Assembly: GCA_003550325.1 (NCBI GenBank)
Contig: QKWP01000598.1
Location: 101,129 to 165,128, forward strand
DNA: 64,000 nt
Origin: Gigaspora rosea
Taxonomy: Eukaryota; Glomeromycota; Glomeromycetes; Diversisporales; Gigasporaceae
Reading direction: 5' to 3'
The notes under the pieces were generated by a model. That model was not told where the DNA came from. It did not search any database and saw only the letters and a list, made by a program, of their open reading frames with translations. Each line of letters starts with the position of its first letter. Positions within the stretch are counted from its first letter, which is position 1. Both the position numbers and the translations under genes were made by a program. This document shows, piece by piece, positions 11,056 to 20,283 of the stretch.

Positions 11056-14000
11056 ATGAGTAAACAAAGCGCACAGCAAACGCGGTACGGGGGCGGCGAA
11101 ACTTTAGCCGGGATTCTAACTCGCAATGATATTATTTCAGAATGTGATAATGGGTTAACAGCTATACTCCAACAAAATTTATCCAATAAACAACCTATAT
11201 ACTTCATACCCAATGATGTAAGTAATGCTACTGAATATATAAATGGGGTATCTACATATATTCTACGTATTTACGGCACTTTGATTAATGGGCAAAAGGC
11301 TAGAGTAGACATTACAGGCATCAAACCCTTCTTCGATGTCGCCATGCCTGATAACGAACCTTTATCTATATTCAAACCAAGATTAGTAAAAATTATATTA
11401 GGATCAGAAAAGATTGATAAATCAAAATTTGGGATAAAAGTTATCCACGCATATCCAATTCGTGGTTACCATAACGAGAAAAAGGTATACATTCGCATCA
11501 TTACATGGAATCATTATAATAGAACACGAATTTTAAAAGAGGTACGTAAGTATGGCATTGAAACAGCATCAGATGATATTACCAACGTGCATTATTATCG
11601 AAAAATAGCTCGTGAAAAAAAGTTACCTCTTTCCGAGTGGGCAATATTAAATGATTATCATTATAATCCTAGTACAAACTTACCACATTATTCCTATTAT
11701 TTTCATGTATCTGTAGATAATTATCGACCTTTAGGGGAAAATAAACAAAATAATCCAATAATTTCCAAAGTTCTCTCACATGACAGAATTCTTGTTCTCA
11801 CCTGGGATATTGAAACATATAGTGGTCGCAAAATGGGAGATTTACCAGATGCAAGAAATGAAAAGGATCAAGTATTTATGATTTGTATGACAGTTCATTG
11901 GAAAGATAACCCCAAACCACTATTGCAAATATGTTTGGATGATATAGAGACGAAACCAGATCCTGAGTGGATTACAGTAATATGTAGAAACCAGATTAAC
12001 TTACTGAAAGCCTTTGCATTATGTTGGAAAAATTTAGCTCCTGATATACAGATAGGTTTTAATGATTCACAATACGACTGGCCTTTTATTATAAAAAAAG
12101 CCAAAAGTTTAGATATTCTTGAATGGATGTATAATCATATGTCACCTGAATCATCAAACATTGAAAAAATTCTAAAATGGAACTATCGAAAAAGTGAGAT
12201 AAAGATATACAATGAAAAATTTTATTCGAAGTATCTCAAAATCCCAGGGTGTATACCTATTGATGTTCGTGCTTGCTTCAAAAAGTTATACCAAAAATCA
12301 GAAGCAAGTTCACTGAAATATTATTTGGAAGAATGTGGATTGGGTAGTAAGGCGGATATGCCAATAACTACTATGAACAAAATATATGAAGATGCAATAC
12401 TCCACCCCTCTGATACATAAGCTAAAAATATGTGTGAAATAGCCCATTATTGTATAATAGATGCATTGCGATACCAGGAGCTTATGGTTAAGCATAATGT
12501 AGTTAATGATTATCGGGAGGTGTCATCTATTGCATATGTTTCTCTTTCTGATGCTCACTATTTCGCAGGAGGTATGAAAGTATGTAATCTTTTGGGAGCT
12601 GAAGCTTGGAGCAGTAATATGTTATGTAGTATGATTGCTTCAGAAAATACAGAATCTGGTAAGTACCCAGGAGCTTATGTTATTATACCGATAAAGGGTC
12701 TCGAAAACAAACGTCCAGTAACAGGCTTAGATTTTGCCTCCTTATACCCAAGTATTATAATGACTTACAACCTTTCACCAGATAAAATAATATTATTTCG
12801 TGAAGAGACGATAAATGTAATTCGCAGTGGAAAGAAGATCCACATGATTAAGTTTCTATTCAATGGTCAAACTATAGAAGCTTGGTCCATTCGCCACAAT
12901 AATATACCTGAAGAAAAGGGTTTATATGCTAGAGTATTGGAGAATCTGTTTAATAAACGAAAGAAAATGAAAAAATGCCTTAATAAATTGGATGAAGAAA
13001 GTTTCGAATATAGTTGCTTAGACTCAAAACAAAAGGCAGTAAAATTATATATGAATACATTTTATGGTGAGGCAGGTAATAATCTCTCTCCATTCTATCA
13101 ACTGCAGTTAGCAGGTGGAGTTACTTCTGCTGGACAGTGTAATATTAAATTTGTTAAAAAATTTGTTGAAGACAAAGAGTTCGGCGTTAAATATGGAGAT
13201 ACCGATTCTTTATATCTTACATGTCCAGAGGAGTGTTTACAGGAATGTGATCGAAAATATAAATTAGATCAACTCTCACAAGAAGAGTACTGGGAGGAAA
13301 TGGTAAAAATATCTATGGAAGTGATGGCAAACCTCCGTAATGAAGTAAATACTGAGCTTGAAAAAGGCAATGGAACGCCTTACCTTAATATGGCATATGA
13401 GGAGGTCTTATTTCCTGTGGTATTTACAGGAAAGAAAAAATACTATGGTCTAGAGCATAAAAAAAAACCAAACTTTAATCCAGGTAAGCTTTTTATTAGA
13501 GGTGTGGATATTGTGAAAAGAGGTCAATCTAAGCTTTTCCGTGATGTAGGTAAGGAAATTATGAATAGAACTTTGAAAGTTGGTAATGAGGAGACAATAC
13601 ACCAGATTGTTGAAAAAGTTCTTTGGGAAAATGTGGAAAAACTTTCCAAGTTAGATTATGATGAATTTATTAAGACATGTATATGGAGGACTAAAAAAGA
13701 AGGTAAGAGGGGAAATATTTCTGTAGAACGGTTTGTTTCGCAAATGGAGGCTAAGTATTCTCGTGAAGTATTGGAAAATCAACAGCTTATAAAGAAGGGT
13801 TTACCCGCTAACGAATATCTATATAAAGTTCCCAAACCCGGTGAACGATTTAGTTATATTGTTGTAGTACCTGAAGAGATTTATGATAAATGCGGGAAAA
13901 AAATACCACAACAAAAAGGAGACTGTATGGAATACCCAGATGTGGTAAAAAAGTTCAACAAGAAAATAAACATTGATTATTATATAGAAAGTCTATTTGG

Positions 14001-14685
14001 TCTCTGTGCAAGTTTTATAAATTATGATGATAAATACCAACCATCGCCTGAATCCCTCTCAAAAGTCTTGGATCGCAAAAAGAAATCCAAGGAGAAGAAA
14101 TTAAAAATTGTTAAGGATTTATTGCAAAGCAATGACTCTCCGAGTCTAGATGAAGATGAAATAGCAAAAATTAAAGATGAAAAGTCACAGAAGTCAGCTA
14201 AAAAATGGCTCAAAAATTATATTAAGAACTTACGTGATGCTCCGAAAAAAGAGGAAGCCATTATCTGCCATTTATGGAAAGATGCTACTACTCAAGCAGA
14301 AAAAATATGTTCTGGTATTAGCAGAGCTGGCATGATCAATAATGATTTCCTTAATGTGTTAGATAAAATTGCAGATTCTATTCATTTAAAGTTATCAGAT
14401 CTACTTTCAAAATTGTCTAAGCTCAATGTAGAATATAGAAATAGGTTGTACGAATTAATTATGCAGGCACAAAAATACAAGACTGATATTACAATTTTGG
14501 AAGAATATATATTTCGATATAATCTGGAATCAGAGTGTAAAGCATTAATAGATTTCCGGAATACATGGTATAAGGTAACTGGTCTTGAGATCGCACGTTT
14601 TCAAGCATTATCTATTATGCAAAACAGTAAAAAAGACAACCCATCCGAATCAGATATTGACGAGATTGTCGACCTATATTGTTAA
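11056..14685 (+). pseudogene. polB: B-family DNA polymerase, one in-frame stop
   Basis: The frame would encode about 1208 residues apart from a TAA at codon 455 (12418-12420). The exonuclease domain has DIETYSGRK (Asp-251) and GFNDSQYDW (about 336). The polymerase domain has DFASLYPSI (motif A, about 559), KLYMNTFYGEAGN (motif B, about 661) and YGDTDS (motif C, about 713), so all catalytic aspartates are present. Length and motif context match RNA-primed viral PolB rather than the protein-primed Polinton type, and I judge it closest to asfarvirus-like large DNA viruses. The first 14 codons lie in the TIR and are shared with the primase-helicase. The stop falls between exonuclease and polymerase domains; a CAA-to-TAA change or stop readthrough could explain it. 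Confidence 0.88.
14121..14148. repeat. Double-hairpin element 1 (inside polB)
   Basis: Two adjacent stem-loops followed by TA: ATTGC-AAA-GCAAT then GACTC-TCC-GAGTC. The first hairpin recurs unchanged at 16871, 19833 and 22944. It is in frame in the polymerase and encodes LLQSNDSPSL within the C-terminal extension. Confidence 0.8.
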
Positions 14686-14788
14686 GTGATCTTGGTTAGA
14701 ATTGCCAGACTCCACTAAAATACTTAAACATTATTAATAATATTTTTTCATATATAAATAATACCCAAGTTCAAATCGATAGTCTCAG

Positions 14789-15781
14789 TTATCCAATCCA
14801 AATATCCCAGAATCGATCACTTTTCCTCTCCAATCCCCATGTACATCTCACGAACCACATAACCGAGATAATAAACAAAATAAGAAAAATATATGCTGAT
14901 AGCGGTGACATCAAAGTGCTTGCCACAGCAGGAAGAGGCAAAGCCTCGGGACCAGGCCTCATCTGAGAATTCGATTCAATTAAAGTGGACATATTATCCT
15001 CACTAATTTTGCTAATGCTAGTTTCATTACTTACCTTGGAGTTGGCCTCGGTATCATTTTTTGATAGTTCGGTAATCTCATCATTAGTATATGTCAATAT
15101 ATTACCATCGGTTTTTTCGGTTTGATCCATATTTTTTCTACGTATAAAATATTTACTGAGATCAGTACTACCCAAAGATATATTATCAGACTTAGTAATA
15201 TTTTTTTCATCATCCCCACCAACTATGGGTTTCGATATAGTCTCCGATTTCAGACACTCAAGCTCATTGACCTTCGATGAGACATAGTCTCGAGGCTTCG
15301 CCTTTTCCAATTTGCTCTTTATATTTTCTAATTCAGCTATTTTGGATTTGAGGGACGTGATCTCGGTTTCTTTTTTCGATGAGTCGCTTTGAATCAAAAT
15401 CACATCTTTCTGGGCTGAAGATAACTTACCTTCCAATATCTTGATCATAGACTCGAGTGATTTGATTTTCTTGGATTTTATATCATTCTCAGCTTTGGAC
15501 TTTGCAAGAGAAATGTCTTTATTAGCGTTTTCAATCTGTAAACACCTAGCTTCATCAATGAGTTCGAGATCATGAGTGCGTAATTTCTGGATCTCAGTAT
15601 TAGCCCCTCCCAGTTTTTTACCCCACTTCTTTCTATCCCGATCCCATTGTTCTCTCTCCCGATTAATTTTTTTTTCTTGTTTTTCATACCTATCCCGCAA
15701 TTTAGCATTATATAAGACTATCTCGGAAGAATCTTGGAGGGCGATATATAATTCTTTCTTAAGGTCTATCACATTGTCCAT
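14789..15781 (-). CDS. Coiled-coil protein with C-terminal membrane anchor
   Basis: 330 residues. The first about 180 residues are highly charged and heptad-like (KKELYIAL, REREQWDRDRKKWGKKLGG, long Lys/Glu/Ser stretches), giving a long coiled coil. A low-complexity Ser/Thr/Asn/Glu region follows. A hydrophobic segment near residues 285-312 (LSAYIFLILFIISVMWFV) is one transmembrane helix, with a short basic tail after it. The topology is that of a tail-anchored protein. The gene converges with polB (103 bp between ends). I do not recognise a family. A structural or envelope role is only a guess from context. Confidence 0.7.
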   Translation of the reverse strand: MDNVIDLKKELYIALQDSSEIVLYNAKLRDRYEKQEKKINREREQWDRDRKKWGKKLGGANTEIQKLRTHDLELIDEARCLQIENANKDISLAKSKAENDIKSKKIKSLESMIKILEGKLSSAQKDVILIQSDSSKKETEITSLKSKIAELENIKSKLEKAKPRDYVSSKVNELECLKSETISKPIVGGDDEKNITKSDNISLGSTDLSKYFIRRKNMDQTEKTDGNILTYTNDEITELSKNDTEANSKVSNETSISKISEDNMSTLIESNSQMRPGPEALPLPAVASTLMSPLSAYIFLILFIISVMWFVRCTWGLERKSDRFWDIWIG

Positions 15782-16134
15782 ATTAAATAAAGAGAATTAT
15801 TATGAAAAATAACAAAATATGGAACATATATATGATAAAATATGTGTTAGAGACACTATTTCCTTGTAATGACTCTTTGAGTCTAGCTCCGCTATAATTA
15901 TCTGGTAATGCTATCAAAGAAATTACACTTCCAATATAATTCAACAATAATAGATAATTACCGATTTTTTTAGAAAATTATTGAATATTAAATATGTAAT
16001 TACCTATGATTATCGATCTTTTTTTAACATAAGAGAAATAGGAGTATTTTAGCATTTTCAATAATTTTCGATAATTTTCAATAATTTTCGATAATTTTCA
16101 ATAATTTTCGATAATTTTTATAATTATAAAAAGG
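15782..16134. other. Divergent intergenic region with double hairpin and tandem repeat
   Basis: Lies between divergent genes. A second-stem hairpin GACTC-TTT-GAGTC followed by TA is at 15871-15885, with a degenerate first stem (cttgtaat) just upstream, a worn double-hairpin element. At 16055-16115 there is a tandem repeat of aataattttc(g/a) words with a 20-bp period. It probably contains the promoters of both neighbours. Confidence 0.6.
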
Positions 16135-16566
16135 ATGGAACACATAACTGTAGAGTATTATCGTGCTGGTACTCCTTATTTATCACCAGAAGCTATTGAG
16201 GAAATCATTCAATCTCGAGGGACAGTTAAAAATGCATGCAGGGAAATGGCTAATAGATATAGTACTTCAACTCGTAGAATATATGAAATTTGGAAAAGAC
16301 ATGCTGAAGGCATACCCTTGCGCAAACAGCAACTAATACATAGTGTTGTTTCTTCTGAAATAATGTTTGAAAATAATACTTTGGATAGAAAGTCAAAGAA
16401 AAGAAACCCAGGATCCAGTTCTAGATCTGTTCGGGTATCTGATTCAGTAAATATTCCGATAAAAAAAGTAGTTGAAATGGATGATTTACAAGCTAGACTT
16501 GCACAAAATCGCAAAGAAAGAGAAGAAGCTAAACGTGAGACGAAAAGAGTCTTAGATTCCAACTAA
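16135..16566 (+). CDS. Small helix-turn-helix-like protein
   Basis: 143 residues. Residues about 12-55 (LSPEAIEEIIQSRGTVKNAC, then REMANRYSTSTRRIYEIWKR) look like a homeodomain-like helix-turn-helix of the kind that precedes integrase cores or acts as a regulator. The C-terminal half is basic and charged (SKKRNP, then AQNRKEREEAKRETKRV), suggesting nucleic-acid binding and a coiled coil. It ends 4 bp inside the 3' end of the opposing short ORF at 16563-16748. A role as DNA-binding regulator or recombinase partner is inferred; no family is certain. Confidence 0.65.
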   Translation: MEHITVEYYRAGTPYLSPEAIEEIIQSRGTVKNACREMANRYSTSTRRIYEIWKRHAEGIPLRKQQLIHSVVSSEIMFENNTLDRKSKKRNPGSSSRSVRVSDSVNIPIKKVVEMDDLQARLAQNRKEREEAKRETKRVLDSN

Positions 16567-16748
16567 TCTACTTTTGTTTTTTCTAGAGTAGTTTGTAGAC
16601 CAAAAGGGCCATTGCTGGGCAATAATCTACATACCATTTCAATATCAGACTCATTTCTATAGGTCCGTAGTTTTTTATTAAGCTCGATTAATTCGGTATT
16701 GGATTCGAGTACCTCATATAGCGATTTTTCTAACTCCTTATAGCTCAT
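16563..16748 (-). CDS. Short third ORF of the gag-pro block
   Basis: 61 residues from an ATG that overlaps the protease stop as ATGA. The protein is mostly helical and charged (YKELEKSLYEVLESNTEL). It lies in the -1 frame relative to the protease, and the canonical slippery heptamer A AAA AAC (minus strand, 16751-16757) sits immediately before the junction. It may be a frameshift extension of the protease instead of an independent protein. No similarity to reverse transcriptase is seen; a pol gene is absent. Confidence 0.5.
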   Translation of the reverse strand: MSYKELEKSLYEVLESNTELIELNKKLRTYRNESDIEMVCRLLPSNGPFGLQTTLEKTKVD

Positions 16749-17542
16749 GCGTTTTTTTTAAAAGTCGAATCTAGGCTAAAACCCGCAGGAGCATGCCATT
16801 CCTCCAATGGATCATTATCGCTCTCATTACTATTCGCCTCTTGGGAAATTTGATCAGATACCAAAGGCTTATTGCAAAGCAATGGGACTTCGTCCCTATT
16901 ATTCTGAGATGTAGTAGTGCAATTTACTTCAAGATTATTTTTTACCTTGTGCATAGTAACTGGAATAATGTGATCCTTTCCATTAAAAGGAATTTTCAAC
17001 TCATCTTTACCCCAATCTATAGCACATTTATATTTCTTGAGAAGTGGGTTTGGAAATATCAATGTTGGTTTAGGGACACGTACAACTACAAAATCTTCAC
17101 GTATAGTAAAACCTGGAGGAAATGTTATTGGAAAATTACGAGCAATACCAATAGATTCTGTTGGAACTGTAGCAACCCCACTAAGGTCATATTTTTCTAA
17201 TTTATCAATTGGCCAATTTACACGTTTAACAATGTCTTCCGATGTAATTGGAGGTTCAGCTCCACTATCTAGTACTAATGCTGGAATTTTTAAGAGTTTG
17301 ATTTTAACTGGTATAGTTGCAAGGCTTGTGGTAGGTTCCTTTCTTCGAACAAAATCTATCTCCATAGGATCATTCAATGTCTCCTCTTTACTATCTGATT
17401 CGGGTATTTCTGGGGCTGGCTCTCGATAATTTATAAAGTCAGGTTTTGCAGGCCCTTTAGGGGCGACTCTTCGAGTCATAGATAAATTCGGATTATTAAT
17501 ATTGTTTTTAATTGTTTCTATAACCTCTGGATCATTAAACAT
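16745..17542 (-). CDS. Retroviral-type aspartic protease (retropepsin-like)
   Basis: 265 residues from the first ATG, but the open frame extends about 45 codons upstream into the Gag 3' end, so it may be made only by frameshifting. The active-site motif LVLDSGAEPPI (Asp-Ser-Gly, about residue 95) follows a hydrophobic strand IKLLKIPALV. A flap and core region follows with PITFPPGF and FVVVRVPKPTLIFP, and CAIDWGKDELKIPF resembles the second hydrophobic block of gypsy-type proteases. The natural partner would be the Gag protein encoded just upstream. Its 3' end overlaps the 61-residue ORF. In Polintons the protease is a cysteine protease, so an aspartic protease here is unusual. Confidence 0.72.
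   Translation of the reverse strand: MFNDPEVIETIKNNINNPNLSMTRRVAPKGPAKPDFINYREPAPEIPESDSKEETLNDPMEIDFVRRKEPTTSLATIPVKIKLLKIPALVLDSGAEPPITSEDIVKRVNWPIDKLEKYDLSGVATVPTESIGIARNFPITFPPGFTIREDFVVVRVPKPTLIFPNPLLKKYKCAIDWGKDELKIPFNGKDHIIPVTMHKVKNNLEVNCTTTSQNNRDEVPLLCNKPLVSDQISQEANSNESDNDPLEEWHAPAGFSLDSTFKKNA
16751..16757 (-). promoter_or_regulatory. Candidate -1 frameshift site, protease to third ORF
   Basis: On the minus strand an A8 run gives the heptamer A AAA AAC in register with the protease frame, two codons before its stop. A -1 slip enters the 61-residue frame exactly. The alternative is a lost A in a homopolymer. Confidence 0.45.
16871..16898. repeat. Double-hairpin element 2 (inside protease gene)
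   Basis: ATTGC-AAA-GCAAT then GGGAC-TTC-GTCCC then TA. The second stem has a different sequence from copy 1 but remains fully paired. It lies in the protease coding region (VPLLCNKPLV), downstream of the core. Confidence 0.8.
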
Positions 17543-17679
17543 AGCTAGAATAATTTTTCGAATTTGTGAGTCAATAATCGTACCTGATTTCTTTTCTGAA
17601 GTATGTTTTTTTGGACTAGATTTCTTCTTAGAGGATAATTTAGGTACGTAAGCATCCTTATTTCGTGAGCCAGATTTCT

Positions 17680-20231
17680 TTACTTTTTTTTTATCTTGTT
17701 AATATTAACATTCATACTTTCAACTTCAGATGAAGACTCCTCAGACTCGGATTCATTATCGGAGGAATCAGATCCAGAATCGCTACTGGAAGAATTATTA
17801 GTATCAGAACCAGAATTTATAGAAACCTTATTGACATTACCTTTCTTCTTAGACCTGCTTTTCTTTTTTCGAGGACACTTACGAGAATTATGCCCAGTCC
17901 TATTACAGTTTGAGCAACGGTGTTGTGCTTTCGTAGCTTTTTTAACAGCCCTAGCTACGTGCAACTTCAACTGCTTCTTTGTAAGATTGGCCAATTCATC
18001 ATCGGAGTCAACTTCAACTTTCTTTATTACTGGTTTTGGAGGCAAATCAGGCTTGGAGATAGGAACAAATTCTGAAACCTCACCAGTAATCCATTTTACA
18101 AATCTGTCCATTAATATATCTTGCATTTTTTGATATGTGCCAGGAGGTTGTGGTCCATAATAAGGTTGAGGTGTCTGCAATGGTTGTGATGGCTGTATTT
18201 GCTGAGGAGCTGATTGTGAAGAAACGGATTGGGATTGTGTAGGTGTTATTAATTTAGATGACAATTTATAACTAGACTGGGGTATTTTACTAACTAATCC
18301 TAATTTTTTCTCTGCTCTTCGCATTTCAATTCGCTCTAAAATTTCAAAAAGATCAGCTAATGGTTGCTCAGTACCAATGCGTTCAGCATCATCCTCCAAG
18401 TCTGGAGACAAACCTCTTAGAAATTGTCCCTTAATCTGTTGCTCATCAAGATTAAGCATTTTTCCATATTTTAAGAGTTTTGAGTAAAAGTCTCCTATAG
18501 GTTCACCCCCTGAGCTAATGATCCATAAACTAAATTGCGCTTTTCACTTATTACTGTAGGATATTCATTTCTGAGCCAATATAATGCTTGACCAATCCGA
18601 ATGTCACCAAATACTATAGGATTAGCATTACCTGCATTAACAGCATTGGCAGGTCTATCCGATGGACGTCCTCCAGCTAAGCGCCAATCTTCAGTAAAAG
18701 CTTCAGCTGGAATCATGGAAACACCTACGGTTACTGCATTATTACCAGCAATATTTGCATAGTTATGGGCAATAGAAGGATTTCTAAAGCTATTACTAGT
18801 ATTCATCTGTGCCATAGTGCGTCCCCGAAGAGCACCCATACCAGCCTGGCCATGATTTGCAAAAATATTGTGAAGTTCCCATCGTTTACCAAGAATTTTT
18901 CGATCAAACCATTCTAATGCTCGCCCATGTAGACACCCTCTAAGAATACCAAATGCTTGATCCCGATTGGCAACTGGGTCTATACCAGTGCCAGCTAAAT
19001 ATGACGATAATCGACTAATAAAAATATCAATATCCTCATCATATTCACCTGAAAAATTTGGTAGTGGTAATGGTTGTAATGCCATATTTGCTTGTATATT
19101 TATAGGTAAATTATTTTGTAGCGTAAAAATTTGTTGATTTAAATTCAAAATTAATTGCTCGGAATTTCGTGCCCGAGTTTTCCACTTACCCCACTTGTTG
19201 TCCAGTTGAAGATCGGCAAGTAATAGATCATTTTCTAGAGTCTTGCATTTATTTTTCCACTTATTGTATCGATTTGTTGTAAGATTTAAGAGATGTGTAG
19301 TAATTGCTCCATCTGTCTTACATTCTTGTAGTTGCCGTTGGATTCGTCTATTCTTGAATCCCAATGCAAATTTTTCTAGAAGCAATTTTGATATTTGTCT
19401 TTTTTGCATACGGATTGTAATTCGACCATCAAGTTCTTGAGATTTAAATATACTATGTTGCGTTCTGTGGGCCTCATAAGCCTGATGAAGAAGATCATAG
19501 TCATTTTGAAGTGTGCCTAACTGGGTTTGTGAATTAGCTAACTGGGTTTGCAAATTTGTTAGCTGGGTTTGCAAATCTGCTACTCGGTTTTCAGCATTAA
19601 TTGCACGAGCATTTGCCCGTGGGTATATTTCTAGTACCAATCGTTCAAGCCTATTACCAGCATCAGAGAATATGTTAAGATAATTTACAATATCATTTAA
19701 TGTAGGTGTTATTGTAGTTGGGCTTTGAAAATACCGTCTAATATTATCAACCTCTCGCTGAATTCTATGATTCTGAATCGTAGCTTGATTTTCGGGTAAA
19801 GATAATCTGGGCGATTCTGGTTGTTGAGCCATATTGCAAAGCAATGATGAATTGGAAATTCGAGACTCTGTATCTTCTTCGAATCTATCTATATTATCAT
19901 TGCCATTTTTATATAAAATAAGTATTTTTATTTTTTCATTAAGCTTGTCTATTTCATCCTGAAAATTTACTAACCGTTTTTCTAAAAAATCTATATAATT
20001 CTCTCGGCTTTTAGAATCTTGAAGTGCCTTTTCTAACCGTTCTTTGAGATTAGAAATTTCTTGTCGCAATGGATCCAAATCCCCATCTCGAATCAAAATT
20101 TCTTTTTCGAGATATTTAATATAATCTTCTTTTAAGGCTAGATCCTGCTGTAATTTACAAAATCGATTTTTTATTATCTGCAAACTATCTTCAGCTTGAG
20201 CTAGTCTATTTGTGCTAATTTCTGGTGTCAT
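17680..20231 (-). CDS. gag: Gag-like polyprotein with zinc knuckle, one frame interruption
   Basis: About 850 residues in two frames: 20231-18495 (578 residues) and an open stretch continuing through 18459-17680 (259 residues from its first Met). The N-terminal third is coiled coil. Then comes LPLPNFSGEYDEDIDIFISR, the start of a Ty3/gypsy-type capsid, with LHGRALEWFDRKI and, in the second frame, GQFLRGLSPDLEDDAERIG. The C-terminus has one zinc knuckle CSNCNRTGHNSRKC (CX2CX4HX4C) and basic plus acidic serine-rich tails. The frame break is at a G5 run (18506-18510), resolved by one extra base or a -1 slip. The gene diverges from the integrase gene and is followed by the protease. It probably forms particles or binds nucleic acid. 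Confidence 0.78.
17683..17689 (-). promoter_or_regulatory. Candidate -1 frameshift site, gag to protease
   Basis: The last codons of Gag read through an A9 run with the heptamer A AAA AAG in register, directly before the TAA at 17680-17682. The -1 frame reads on as KKVKKSGSRNKDAYVP and leads without a stop into the protease. This is the classical gag/pro layout. Homopolymer indel is the competing explanation. Confidence 0.5.
19833..19846. repeat. Single-hairpin copy of the dispersed 14-mer (inside gag)
   Basis: ATTGCAAAGCAATG, the first stem of the double-hairpin family, without a recognisable second stem. It lies in the linker between the coiled coil and central region of Gag. Confidence 0.7.
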
Positions 20232-20283
20232 TGCAGTATTTTATAACATAATAAACAAGAATCAAAAAATTAGTCTTTTGTAT
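20232..20283. promoter_or_regulatory. Short divergent promoter between gag and integrase
   Basis: Only 52 bp separate the Gag ATG (20231, minus) from the proposed integrase ATG (20284, plus). It is AT-rich (cagtattttataac, aatcaaaaaa). The compact layout implies shared control. Confidence 0.4.

Larger units (their letters stand above)
9881..11096. repeat. Left terminal inverted repeat (1216 bp)
   Basis: The sequence matches the reverse complement of 43562-44892. Identity ends at 11096, inside codon 14 of the polymerase ORF (after tacgggggcgg). It contains CGTC-rich subterminal repeats (about 9925-10150), three copies of a hairpin-forming unit, the 78-residue zinc-protein gene and a bidirectional promoter region. 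Many differences from the right copy are C/T or G/A at CpG sites. The right copy is 115 bp longer because it has one extra repeat unit. Confidence 0.93.

Noticed and set aside
12430-14685. Treating the polymerase domain as a separate gene starting at 12430
   Set aside because: The frame is continuous with 11056-12417 apart from one stop, and residues before the ATG also read as family sequence, so one interrupted gene is simpler.
17696-18133. 145-codon plus-strand ORF opposite gag
   Set aside because: Shadow of the acidic and basic tails of Gag; no independent motif.
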